64,000 nt of DNA from Nymphaea colorata (GCF_008831285.2 NC_045144.1:10519672-10583671); one strand, 5' to 3'. Numbered from the stretch's first letter, positions 12,205 to 24,000 are shown. The notes: generated by a model from the letters alone, not told the origin. Program-made: numbers and translations.

Positions 12205-13396
12205 TGTAACGCTCGACGTCTTTGCAGGTCGGGTTCGATCAGGTCCAGACCTGGATGCGAGCTCCTCGTGTGAAAAGGGAGCCCTACACGGGGCTCTTCT
12301 TCTCTGTTTTCCTCATTTTCTCCCTCTTCGTCGCTCTCTCATCTCGCGGGTGTGAAACGATGCAGTGAAAACTAGAGACGGAAGAAGGGCAGTGGCGACG
12401 GAGGTGAAGGGCAGAGGCGGCACATAGGTGAACCCTCTCGATCTCTCTTTTTCTCTTCTATTTTCTTCCTCTTTCTCACCCCTCTATCGCTGTCCTTCTC
12501 CCCCTCGCCATTCTCTATCCATCTCCCCCTTTGTCCCGAGCGTTCACTGCTCATTTCCCCTCTCTCTCCCGTACTGTCTCCCTCCTTTGCAACTCTCCCA
12601 TTCCTCTACCCGCACTCTCTCTCTCTACCGCCAGCCATTTGCACTTGCACCCTCCTCTCTCATTGTTTCTCTGCTCGCACTCTCTCCCTACCTCTTCTGT
12701 CTTCATTGTTTCTCACCCTCGACCGAGCACTCTCTCGCTGAACTCTCCATCTGGCCTTTTTTTTTTGCCCATGCCTGATTGTTGTCTCTCCCTAATCGTG
12801 TGTGTCAAAATCAACTAAACCACCTCCTTCTCATGACCGGATGCCCTCTTCTAATGGTAGACTTCTCTTTTGATCTCTCTTTCGCTAATTTGCATTCTAT
12901 TTAATGCTGTCTGATTGGATTGCAGCTTGGGAACGCATCTTTCCCCTCATCACAGTGAATTGAAAGCATTGGAGGCGATGGTAGCAAACAATCTTTGTCA
13001 TTGGTGCTTGGTCGAGCATTTGAGGTGGCCATCGAGAACAATCCAGTAGTTAGGACTCTAAGAGTGGGGTGAGCGAGGCCTAATCGAGCCTAAATTGTCT
13101 AATATTTTCTGTTTGTGCATGTATAATTATTATTTGAGCATGCTAGACTAAAGATTAGATGATTTAGAATGCATGTTCGAGTCGTTGCTATGTTGAGAAA
13201 GGTTTAGGACTATTTTGGAAGGACACTGATCTATGTATATAATTATCTTTTTAGTATGATGAATTGATTTTGAAGCAGTTTAGAAGCATGGTGGAGATTT
13301 AATGTTGTTGATAAGGTTTAGAACGGTTTTTGTGAACTTGTAGCGCATGTTATTTTGGTTGTGCGTATTGCATTGTTGGTCGTGAAAAAATATATA
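12205..13396 (+). repeat. TGTAACG-type long repeat, copy 1 (truncated)
   Basis: It begins TGTAACGCTCGACG and is colinear with 54275 onward: both have CTTTGCAGGTCG or TTTTGCAGGTCG, GACCTGGA/GACCCGGA followed by GCGAGCTCC/CCGAGCTCC, a pyrimidine-rich block, GGGGTGAGC, and a long AT-rich tail with GTATAATTATT.TTTGAGCATG. TGTAACG is a common start of Gypsy LTRs, so a solo or truncated LTR is possible. The CT-rich centre (12430-12780) generates spurious open frames. The right side is cut by the copia LTR at 13397. Confidence 0.55.
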
Positions 13397-13903
13397 TGTT
13401 GGGAAGCGTAATTACTGGGAAGACAGCTCAACTAAGAAAACAAGGGAGAAACGTATTGGTGATAAGTTAAATCGAAAGTTCAGAGTTTAAATCGTTTGGT
13501 CACAACCTCAAATAGTTGGGAAGTGATAAACAATATCATAATATGATAAGCAGCTCCACGAGTATCGCTGAAGGAAGAAACGTTGGAGGAGATTATGCTG
13601 AAGGAAACAACGTCCATGCCAACAAAATCAGCTCCAAGATTTTAGCTAGAAGAAATTATGATAATGATGATTCTAGAATGGCAACTACCTCAGAAAATGG
13701 AAAACTGTTGGATCTTGTAAATCAATCTAATCCCAAGAAATATGGGATTGATGAACGAATAAGTTCAATATAAATGAAATCTCTCCTCTTGTGAAAAATA
13801 ACAAGAAAGAGATATCTTTCACATCGTGGATGTAGACTGATAAGTCGAACCACGTTAAAACATTGTTAAGATCTTTCTCCTCTCTCTAGCGTAAGGTTTT
13901 CTA
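13397..13903 (+). mobile_element. copia 5' LTR remnant
   Basis: TGTTGGGAAGCG opens the repeat. The 3' part has the plant-copia LTR wording TTTCACATCGTGG and GAACCACGTTAAAAC. It is followed directly at 13904 by TGGTATTGGAGC, a variant of the TGGTATCAGAGC primer-binding site complementary to initiator tRNA-Met. No gag or pol follows, so this is an LTR plus leader remnant. The open frame at 13516-13773 lies wholly inside the LTR and is not a gene. Confidence 0.7.
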
Positions 13904-13915
13904 TGGTATTGGAGC
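13904..13915 (+). promoter_or_regulatory. primer-binding site remnant
   Basis: TGGTATTGGAGC, two mismatches from the copia consensus TGGTATCAGAGC, placed immediately after the LTR end. Confidence 0.6.
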
Positions 13916-14079
13916 TCTAGGTTGATCAACTTGAGCTACATCGATTGAAAGAGATGTGCTGCAAACAGAGAAGCACCTGTGAAGAACAAGATATTGCAGG
14001 AAAGATAGCGGGTCAAGTCTGTCGTGCGTTTTCAACCCTAATGATCGGTTGAATCTGAAAGTTGGGGCGTCCATTCCTC

Positions 14080-14180
14080 ACAAACACCCGGGCCGAGACC
14101 CATGATATCGGGCCGGCCCCGGGCTTTGGGCCCGACGGGCCGACCGGGGCCAGGTTTTACCCGGCCGGCCCTTTGAATCT
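14080..14180. repeat. GGGCC/GGCCGG-rich block
   Basis: A GC-rich stretch with repeated GGGCCGGCCC, GGGCCC and GGCCGG words. It resembles the termini of the hAT element at 4939-10408 and the blocks at 54190-54274 and 37171-37400. It probably is a remnant of such a terminus. Confidence 0.5.
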
Positions 14181-14283
14181 CCTTTGGAATGAGAATGGTA
14201 GAGGGTCGAGCAATGGCCGGACTGAACTGTGTCAACCCGAAAACGGCAAAATCCTTTGCCGCCGCCTTCCGTAGCTACAGAAG

Positions 14284-14320
14284 CTACACTTGATCTTAGC
14301 CAAAAGGCCGAGAGAAGAGA
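14284..14320 (-). ncRNA. U2 snRNA 5' fragment (pseudogene)
   Basis: On the minus strand bases 14313 down to 14284 match the conserved 5' end of U2 snRNA (CTCGGCCTTTTGGCTAAGAT then CAAGTGTAG), about 30 contiguous bases. The next bases read CTTCTG where functional U2 has TATCTG, which disrupts the GUAGUA branch-site pairing element, and the rest of U2 (Sm site, stem-loops III and IV) is absent. No plant upstream sequence element is visible. It is a partial, non-functional copy lying antisense about 45 bases upstream of the BPG2 start codon. Confidence 0.75.
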
Positions 14321-14361
14321 GCGGAATGAACAGCACGGCTAAGAGTTTCAGTCTTTGAGAA

Positions 14362-16578
14362 ATGGGCACACTTTCCCCTAAATGTTTTGGGGTTCATCTT
14401 CATCATAGAGGCAAAGCGACGCTCACCGACCGTCCCTTTTCCACTGCAAAGCACTATCGAGTCTCTCTTTCTTCCGTTTATTCCCTCCCGCCGTTCGAAT
14501 TCTATCGTTTTATCTCATTGAGGCGATTTCTCCCGCTGTCACCCACATCAATAAGAAGGCCTACTATCCTCTACTCGTCTGCTGGATCCACATCAACCAC
14601 CACTGCCAAAAGAGTTTCTGAAAGGAACCCATTCTTCAGTGAGGGAAGAGATGAAGACGAGAAGCGACCTGTGTGCCCAGGATGTGGGGTCATCATGCAA
14701 GACAGAGACCCAAATTTACCCGGCTTCTACATGAAGAGGGATAATGCTGTTGAGGAGAGTGAAGAAGCTGAAGAAATTTCCGATAATTTGGGCGAGGTAT
14801 TCGAAAACTATGAAGAGGAAGATGAAGACGGTATGGATGACGATGATGATGATGATGTTGATGAAGATGACCGTGATGTGAGCGAAGGTCTGTTCGACCC
14901 GAAAGATGAGATAGACTGGAATTCTGACTGGGAAATTGAAGACGAGGAAGAGGAGTGGAGCAAGAGCCTGGATGGTTTTGCGCCGGCCGGAGTTGGGTAC
15001 GGTAACGTAACCGAGGATATTTTGGAGAAGAAGGCTGTAAAGATTACTAAGAGTGAGAAAAAGAAGCAGGAGAGAGAGGCCAAGAGAAAGGAGGAGGCGG
15101 ATAGGGTACTGGTATGTGCTCGTTGCCATTCGCTCAGGCACTATGGCCAGGTGAAGAACCAGAAGCTAGAGAATTTGATCCCAGATTTCGACTTCGATAG
15201 GTTGATTGCAAATCGGCTGATGAAAGCCAGCAATTCGAGCGCTCCAGTGATTGTAATGGTGGTCGATTGCGTCGACTTTGATGGTTCATTTCCGAGTCGA
15301 GCAGCAAAGTCCTTGTTTGATTCAATGGAGAAGAAGGGCACCAGTGCATCCAAATTCAGCCGATTGCCCAAATTGGTCTTGGTGGGGACAAAGGTTGATC
15401 TTCTTCCTTCCCAGGTTTCACCGACGAGGTTGGTTAAATGGGTTCGCAATCGAGCCAGAGCTAATGGGGCCCCAAAACTTAGTGGTGTTCATCTCGTTAG
15501 TTCGAAAAAAGATTTGGGCATCAGAAACCTGTTGTCGTTCGTGAAGGAATTGGCCGGTCCTCGAGGAAATGTGTGGGTAATAGGAGCTCAGAATGCTGGG
15601 AAATCTACTTTGATCAATGCTTTCGCAAAGCGGGAAGGTGTAAAGATAACAAGACTAACAGAAGCTGCAGTTCCTGGAACCACGCTTGGAATACTGAGAA
15701 TCAAAGGGATCTTGCCTGCTAACGCGAAATTGTACGATACTCCAGGCCTGCTACATCCATATCTAGTAAGCACCAGGTTGAATTTGGAAGAGCTGAAGAT
15801 GGTGGAGATGAGGAAGGAGTTGCAGCCACGGACATATAGGATAAAGGTCAGTTTCATTGGCTTCCTTGCATTTCACAGTTGTTGTCTCGTGCTGATTCTT
15901 GTTCAATGCAATTAGCGGAATCATGCTAACAAGATTTAGGCTATGTTAGTATACTGATCTACTTGAATAACTCGCTTCCATTGACTTCTTAGTTTCAGGA
16001 TAGGACATGAGAGCCGGCCGATTCTGCGTCTCTATTTTTCACTACGGTTATTTGCAGCTGATCCTGCATAGACTTGCTTCTAGCTAAATTTGAATATTTT
16101 AGGCTTCCATTTCATCTAGATTTGTATTGGTGGACCGGTGTCTGGCACCTCCTGACGAAGTTTATGAGTCAACTGTGGACGTGAATTTGCATGTTTCTCG
16201 TTACTTTGTCCTAGTTCTCCGTACTTTTAGCCTTTTTACAACCGTACTGGTTTAGATGCGGACTATGCTATCAGTGTTCTTTCTTTTTTCTAAGTTTTGA
16301 TCTACTTCTGCCCTGTAACATAGTTGAATTTGTTTTGTTTCTTGTTTTTTGTTTTCCTTCCATTGAACTAATTCGCTTCAGAAAATGATCCAATTGTGAC
16401 AACTGTAGGCAGGACAGGCAGTGCATGTTGGAGCATTAGCAAGGTTGGACTTGATCCACTCTTCAGTGCAGACTATCTATGTTACAGTCTGGGCCTCACC
16501 AAACCTTTCCCTTCATTTAGGAAAGTTAGAAAATGCTGACGAGATATTTAGAAAGCATGCCGGTGTTCGTCTCCAGGT

Positions 16579-16666
<88 letters not shown>

Positions 16667-17685
16667 GGCTCTGCATCTTAAAATTTATCTCCTGAAATGC
16701 CATTTTTCGAGTGTGAATCTCCTGTAAGACCACCTCTCTGCATGTTAGAATTACATGTTCTACTGGAAAAAATGTAGGCAGATGATCTACAAGGTGGATG
16801 AAGTTAAAATATCATTTGTGAAAAAATTAATTTTATTGTGATAGATGCGGGTGCTTGCAGGAGCACCGTGTCATATAAGAAGAAAAAAACCAAGGAAGAA
16901 GAGGAAGAGAGTGTGTGTGGGAGAGAGAGAAAAACATACAAGGAAAAAAGGGAGTGAGGAAATCTCTTTTTCAGTGCATGGTTTTTCATCAAGGCGTCCG
17001 CCTAGATTTAGAAGGGAAAAAGCAAACTTGTTGCGAACTCCGTTGTTCAAAATCTAGTTTAAAGGCACAACCTAGTTTCACTAAAACAGAGTTTTGCCCA
17101 CATCATCTGAGACAGTTCTTATGATTCTTTAGGTCTCTCACATATTCATGATTTTAGTCAGTGTAGTGTTGAGCAAGGTCTTTTTCATTGCTGAGCGTTG
17201 CCTTTTCTTTTTCTTCAAAATCGCATGTAAATCACTATCTAAAGAATCCATTTCCTTCATGACAGACAGAAGGCTCTTCCTCGTCATGTTCTATTTGCCT
17301 ACTTATGTCATTGGGTTTATGCTATGCAGCCCCAAGTGGAACAGATAGGGTACCAAACCTTGGTGACTGGCAGCAAAGGGAGATTCACGTGTCCGGGGTT
17401 AGCTGGGAAGTGAACAGCACTGACATAGCAATTGCAGGGCTTGGATGGTATTCACTTGGGCTGAAAGGGGGTGCGACCATAGCACTATGGACTTACAACG
17501 GCGTGGAGGTTACCATCCGAGAACCCTTGGTTCTTGATAGATCTCCGTTTCTTGAACGGCCAGGATTTTTGTTGCCCAAGGCAGTGTCAGATGCCATTGG
17601 AAAAGAAACCAGTATTGGGGGAAAGAACAAAAGGCTTAATGAAGATGGAGGAACGCAACCTCTTGTAGAGGCAAATAGTACTTGA
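14362..17685 (+). CDS. BPG2: BPG2-like chloroplast GTPase (possible frameshift)
   Basis: Exons: 14362-15846, 16409-16576 and 17330-17685. Exon 1 encodes a Ser/Arg-rich transit-peptide-like start, a CPGCG zinc-binding pair (about residues 104-108), an Asp/Glu-rich stretch (about 150-210), a second CARCH pair (about 251), then a circularly permuted GTPase in the order G4 (GTKVDLL, about 343), SSKK (about 379), P-loop GAQNAGKST (about 407) and DTPG (about 458). This G4-G5-G1-G3 order defines the YqeH/NOA1/BPG2 class; BPG2 is needed for chloroplast ribosomal RNA maturation and greening in Arabidopsis. Exon 3 carries the C-terminal domain (LERPGFLLPKAVSDAIG). With the obvious splice sites, exon 2 ends in phase 0 but exon 3 needs one more base, so the join is out of frame. 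The rest looks intact. Family assignment is firm; functionality of this allele is uncertain. Confidence 0.88.
16581..16668 (+). repeat. (CT)25(GT)15 compound microsatellite
   Basis: It begins four bases after the exon 2 end of the BPG2-like gene (CAG then GTGG), so the simple repeat directly abuts the 5' splice site. It generates several artefactual open frames on both strands. Confidence 0.95.
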
Positions 17686-19015
17686 GAGAATTACTCCCAG
17701 GTTGTCATTTTATCTTTGTTCATGTGTTATCATTGTACCAATGTCATTCTGGATCTTAAAGAAAAACGAAAAAAGGCCAATGCAAATCATTGCCACCTTA
17801 TCTCATTTATCTGTGGACTGCCCATTGATGTCTATTTTGCACGAATTGGTCTGGAATGTTTGTTGTGATATCAAATTTTCACCTAGGGGTTACGGGTTAG
17901 ACGTAGTGGTTATTCCATGGTTGCTAACCTCTTGCACAAGCTGATGTAGCCCTGGACATTAAGAGTGTGTTTTCCGTGTGTGGATTCCACTATTCAAGTG
18001 GAATCTCAATACATGTTTTTGAAAAAAAAAAAAAATCCTGAATGCCGACAAATGTGGGAACGGAATCTGGGATTTCAGATGCAAAACAGGGATTCCTTTC
18101 CATGGATTTCAATCCGCCTGTGAGGGGTGCATCTAAAATCCTTGGATTTTTTTTTTTTAATCGTTAGGGCTTGCATTCCCTTTGACCTCTCTCTTGCTCG
18201 TACTCCTCAAAGAAGGGGCAGATAAGGATAATGGATTTCTTTGGAGGCCAGGGCCCAAGGGCATAGACCAACGATGCCACAAGTTTTCGGCAGCCAGCGT
18301 TGATGTTATCATAGGAGCCGGTGGTGTCGACGGTCTCATGATGCAACTGGCAAGAAGTGTAACACTTCAAGAATACCGACATGCCCTGCCCTTTAGTGGT
18401 TCTTTGTTTTTCTTCTCTTTCTTTTATTCTGTTTCTGGTGTAGTTTTTTCAGGCTCTCATCTTACAAATAACCTACAACATTGGGAAGATACCTACTTCA
18501 TTTTTCTGTTTTTTTGTCTTATTTTATCTTGATTAAGCTTTGTAACATATGTAGAAGAATTGCGATTTATGATTTCATTGCGTCTCTGGATGTTCATCGG
18601 CAACGATTTTCTTTTTTGTTTGTTTTCCTTTCCCCTGCTTTATTCGCTACTTGTCCTTCCACGAAGTTGTGACAAATTTGGAGCTTAAAGTTGATGCAGA
18701 GGTGATTGTTTCCGTTTTTTATGGTACCGTATCAACATTCTTTAAATAATCACTATGCAGCACCATGCGCGCCAGATGGGCTAAGTTCAAAGGGAAAGGA
18801 AGGAGTCTTGCCTTATTGTTCCATTCCAGATGATATATCAAATCAAAATCACCTTGTATTGAGCATCTTTAGCATGTGCTTCACCTTTTTGTTGTATTTC
18901 GTTTGTGTTTTGTCCCCCCTGCGTCCTCATAATGGGCCAGGGTGGTGCTCTCATAATGTCTCAGCCTATTCAAAATAACTGGATAAATGGGTGCTTCAGA
19001 AGAGATACAGTGGTT
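17686..19015. other. 3' UTR and intergenic DNA; no gene recognised
   Basis: Downstream of the BPG2-like stop codon. It has A- and T-runs near 18019-18033 and 18148-18160 and repeated GGATTTCA/GGATTCC words between about 17985 and 18145 that suggest a small MITE. An open frame at 18182-18532 has balanced composition over its first 60 codons but no motif that I recognise. Nothing is firmly supported as coding. Confidence 0.4.
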
Positions 19016-19689
19016 CCAGTTATCACTGCCGTATCGTATCGCATATTAATCGGACCGACTTATATGTCGTATCGTAACGTATCATAAAATTAAAAAATAT
19101 TAAAAAAATATAAAAAATCAGAAAAATTCTAAAAAAATCCAAAAAAACAAGCAAAACTCTCTCCTGATATGATTTGCTTATTTGCTTACAATAATTGCAC
19201 TTTAACTCTTAACCTATCTTTGGGATTCACCCGTGTACACCACTACCATGCAGGATCTGACATTATATCTTCACAAAACAAGTAAAAACATACAAATAAA
19301 TGTAAAAAATAAGAGAAATGAACGATTCAACAACAAAAATGAGTTATTTCTTACCTTCTGGGTGTTAGAAACCAAAAAACCTTCTTTGCTTCCCACCGTC
19401 CCGAGACTCCCCACAACGAGAAATAAAGCTTCTTCACCAGCAAATCTTGATGCAAATGGAGAAAATCTCTTCCCCCCACGTCTCTTGCAGTGTTTAGAAA
19501 CAAGAAAAGAGAGAGAGAGAGAAGCGTAGGTTTCAAAATAAGACGCAAAAAAGGGGCCGTCAGGCCCCTTTTTCATTTTACCCCTGTATCGTACGCATGT
19601 ATCGTGCGATACGGCCCCCGTATCGCACAATACATGCGATACGGGTGCGATACGTACGCGTCCGTGTCGTACGATATGGATAACATTGG
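19016..19689 (-). mobile_element. deletion derivative of the hAT family at 29460
   Basis: Reversed, this element reads like the ends of the 29460-32901 hAT joined together. It keeps a CCAATGTTATC-type terminus with GTATCG/CGATAC arrays, the GGGGCC...GGCCCC hairpin, the 5' leader, the ATG and about the first 100 bases of the transposase frame, then jumps to the AT-rich 3' subterminal region. Termini are CCAGTTATCACTG (19016) and GATAACATTGG (ending 19689). No clear 8-bp target duplication was found. It lies in the 2.5-kb gap between the convergent BPG2 and cyclin H genes. Confidence 0.85.
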
Positions 19690-20184
19690 TTAGAACCATT
19701 ACTCTAGATGATAGACTGTGAGAACCATGGGACTTAAACCATCTTAAATGGCAGAAAATAACAGCAAGAGCAAGATTGAAAAATAAACATGTGAGGTTAC
19801 ACAATTAGTACATTCAGGTAAGTGCTAACCCCAGTAGCATGAGCTATACAAATAGACTTGGCACTTGTCTGTTCTGCCAGAGTGCATTCTGTTTCGTTGA
19901 TGTCCTCAGCGTTCAAGGTTCTTAAATGCAGAATCAGAATCAACAGTATGATGCACCTTTCTGAAATATCATCATGTGCTATTTCATTGGCTGTAACCAG
20001 TCCCAAGGTATATTTAATAAAAGGTATAAGAAAACAGATTTAACAATTTAAGCTCTGTTAGAGGAATCACTTCACAAGAACAAAATTTCCATCAGCTAAA
20101 ATCCAAATAAGGAATCAGAAACAAAAGAAATCACATTGAGGTGAATCATGTTATTCAGCTAGAAACACGACAAGGAACATAAAT
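19690..20184 (-). other. cyclin H 3' flank
   Basis: Immediately downstream of the cyclin H stop codon (20185-20187, minus strand). It presumably includes the 3' UTR. No domain-bearing open frame was seen. Confidence 0.4.
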
Positions 20185-21004
20185 CTACCGAGCCCCTTGC
20201 ATTTCAGCTGCCGTTCTTTTGGACTTATGCTTAGATTTCTTTTCTCTCCTCTTGCTCCTGCAGAATAGACAAGCCAAGAATTTTAGGACTTCTGTCCAGA
20301 TGCATTTTTGAAGGGTAAACACTAAAGGATAAGTGGTTTAAAATCCCATCACAGGCAATAGATTATCTGATTCCTATCCAAATGCTTGATACAGAATACA
20401 CTGACAGTGTATTGAAGGAATTCATGCAGTTATTCACAAACGCAGGTGCAAGTGAGTTGCAGAAAAAAAAAAAGACTAGACAGTGACAAAAGAGAAGGAG
20501 AAAAAGAGAGAGAGAGAGAGTATTCAAGGAACTCATGTAGTTATTTGCAAGTTCAGTAACAAGTTAGATGCAAAACAAAAAAGACATCACATAAGAAACT
20601 GTTACATTAGGTCTGAGTTTGGGCTGTTCAACTAGTCGAGCCAACTCGGTAATGACCCAAACTCGACTCTTTAATAAATGAGTCAAAGTTCGAGCCAAAA
20701 ATTGAATTTGTTTAATTTAATGAGTTGAGCTTGAGCTAGGCATGCTATACTCGCTTAAATTCGATTAAGCTCATGTAGAAAGAATATGTAAAATACTTTC
20801 CTTTTTTACGTCAGCGAAACGTACCCTGATGGTCTTCTTTGAGTATGCCGACCCACACGTTCAGGGTTTAAACCTAAACATTTCACTTTGTAGTAAAAGA
20901 TAAATTTTTTATATATATCTTGCTACTAAGTCACATAGGTACGAATATGGGTTACGGGTATGGCAGTTTTAGAAAATTTTGGTACATGGGTATGGAAAAA
21001 AAGT

Positions 21005-21049
<45 letters not shown>

Positions 21050-24000
21050 AGAGAGAGAGAGAGAGAACACATCATGAAAACAATGTTTAATAGTTTCTTT
21101 CATAGTTCCTACATATAATCTCACAAAACATAAATAGGCCAACAAAAATATGGTTAAAACATAAGAAAAAGATGTGTGGATTGGCTCTGACCTGAAACCG
21201 ATCCAAACATACCATCAACAGACAACCATAGTGGTAGCGGCATCCCGCTGTACCAGTACTGGTACATGAGCATAACCCACATACCTATGTGACTTAGCTC
21301 GCTAAGCTCCAGCCGAACCTTGGCTTGAGCTTAGCCACATCAAGTTTGAGCTCTCTAAACCCTAATCGAGCTCAAGCTAGCCAACTCAGTCTCGAGTTAT
21401 GGCTTATGTTAGAGCGAACTTGGCTCACAAAAGGTGCAAGCGTGGACATTGGTTCAAAGCAAATTCAACAAACATGCTGGGAAATGAATAAATATATAAA
21501 CAAATAAATAAATATAAATATATAGTATGTACATATATAAAAAGAAAGAGAGAAAGGGATGGGGTAACAAACCCTGTTACAAGATCCCACCCGCCTATTT
21601 CACTGGCTGCTCTACCTTCCATTCCCCCAAATGTTGTTTTCCCGTTTCAAAGACTGCAGTGAAAATCCATCCATTGATGATTGACCACCAAGTACATCAC
21701 CATAGTGGCTTGCGAAATGGCAAGAACTAAATGCACCAGAGCTTACATGGGAAGATTCCACTCAGCAGCTACAACATTTTCCTACGTGCACTCCTTTAGG
21801 ACAAGGTTTCTCTCAAGAGACGCGGAAGAATATGACATTTCGGAAATTAGACGGTAAATATTAGAGTGCATGGGGTAAAAACATGTAATAATCTGGTTGG
21901 GCCAAGAAACCGGCATGCAGACCAAAGTAAACTTACATAAGCAGGTGTTAGAGAACCCCACAGTTTTATGCATGGATAACTAACGTTTGGTTTCTGCTAA
22001 CGTTAGTGGAAAGGGTGCATGAATGCCATTTTTGTTTTCCTTCTTCATTGTGATAACCAGGAAAGCCAGCAGCTACCAGCCTACCACATGGAGATGTAAA
22101 ACAGAATAACAAGTCCCTATTGTCCATCGCAGCTGAGTGTCGTACTACGACAACTGTAAAGATGGAGATTGTTTGGATGTAGAATCTTTTGAATGACATG
22201 CACATCCATCTTCAAAAACCAACCAAACTTCGTTGCGGCAACAGAAGACACAACATATAGTCAGTATCCATATATGCCAAGAGTGAAACAAGCATATATT
22301 GGAGTGGATTGTCAATATGTACAGTAAGAATTTCTAAAAAAATCTATTGTCATGTACCCTCAAGAGTTTTTCCTAGCAGATTTGTTTAGTAAATTGTGCA
22401 AATTTCTGATCTGTCTTGACAAACTTTTGGTCATCACATTGTAAGCCAATTAGAGGTGTTAAACATGTATACGTGTTATGTTCCTTCTGTCCAGCACCTT
22501 AAGTGATGGTCTGTGCATGTACGTCTTTTAATTCAAAAGGAAAAAAAAAATGAAAACTTGTACATAACATGAAGAAATTAAACAATTTATGAGATTAAAC
22601 TGATGATATGAATTTGGACTTATTTAACAAGACAAACTTAAGTAAATGTCGAGTCTCATTTGCCATATGTAGTTGACTCCACTTGTCATAGCTAACAATC
22701 GAAATTGGTCAGTGGGAGAAGTACCATAATAATTACCTGATGTAGGTGTCCATGTTTTATAGGATAGAAATCACCCAAATGAACATAATTGTTCAAGTGA
22801 AATATGGCCAAACTACTAACTTTAGAAAGTTTTTACTTACTCTTCCTGCAAACTAGGATTCCAACAGCATTTCAGTTTCCTGTCAATATGCCTCATCTCC
22901 TTTGCAGCAGGGATCTTTACATCTTTCATCTGCATAACAATCATACTAGCATGAATAAACATGTCGATTAATAAATTGAATAATATCATAATGAATTGGC
23001 ATTTTCTGTAGCAGCCCTACTGTGAGATTGAAACTAGCTCGGCTTTTTGTGCTTTGGTATTGTAAACTTTAACACTTTTCCAGATACATGTGTTTGAACA
23101 GCTAATTTTAGTGTTCTCGAGAGCAAAATGAGAATGATTTTCCTTGTGATTGAGATTAATATCTGAATCTAATACCAATGTGTAACCTATACCTAGTTGT
23201 TAAACCTATCTATGCTGCTCCAGCCTCACATAACACTCGAAAAATTTAGTCTCGTATTGAAGATTGTGAGGGATCTTTGAGAGCTTATAAAAGGGGTTAT
23301 TAAATATATGGTTGTCCTAGTTCCTGCCCTTTTTAGAGTTGAAGCCGAAACTGCTAAAAGACGGGTTGGAATCCACCGAACCAGGAGCCTGAGCCTAAAA
23401 GTGGGTCAGGTTGTTACAGTGGTATCAAAGCTGGTTCAACACTCGAACTTAAGGTCCCACACGCGTGGATGTGTGTGCCTTGAGGGGGTTGGATTGTAAT
23501 ACCCCAAAATTTAGTCTCATATTGAAGATCGTGAGGGATCTTCAAGGGCTTATAAAGGGAGTTATTAAATATATGGTTGTCCTGTTTCTTACCCTTTTTG
23601 GGGTTGAAGCCAAAACTACTAAGAGGCGGGTTGGGATCAGTCGAACCAGGGGCCCGAGCCTAAAAGTAGATCGGGTTGTTATACATCATACCAAATTCCA
23701 CTACCGGTGCAGCAACTCGAAATGTTCAAAAGTAATTTCTCAGATTTTAAATATTAAGAATATTAGCACATTCACTGCATCACAAGGAAACACCATTTTG
23801 TTCATGCACTGGGTACATAATGAGGTTGTTTGACAAGAAGGAATACAGAGAATAGGCACACCATTTTGTGCCATTCAACGGTTTATTATAAAACACTAAT
23901 GTCTTCCCACCATAAATTTTTGCCACCCTTACCATGTTTTCTTACCCACTGCTTGCATGCGCCTACAGAGTCATACTGAAAATCCCAAGAATGCCAATCA

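Noticed and set aside
12428-12818. Overlapping open frames rich in Ser, Leu and Pro
   Set aside because: Produced by a CT-rich block inside the TGTAACG repeat; no domain, and the overlapping plus-strand frames look alike.
13516-13773. 85-codon open frame
   Set aside because: Lies wholly within a copia LTR that ends at a primer-binding site.
14284-14320. Functional U2 snRNA gene
   Set aside because: Only the first 30 bases match; the branch-pairing element is altered, and the Sm site, later stems and promoter element are missing.
14716-15141. 141- and 91-codon minus-strand frames
   Set aside because: Antisense shadows of the Asp/Glu-rich part of the BPG2-like exon 1.
16421-16733. Open frames with Ser-Leu or His-Thr runs
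   Set aside because: Read through the CT/GT microsatellite; only the first 52 codons of the plus frame are real exon.
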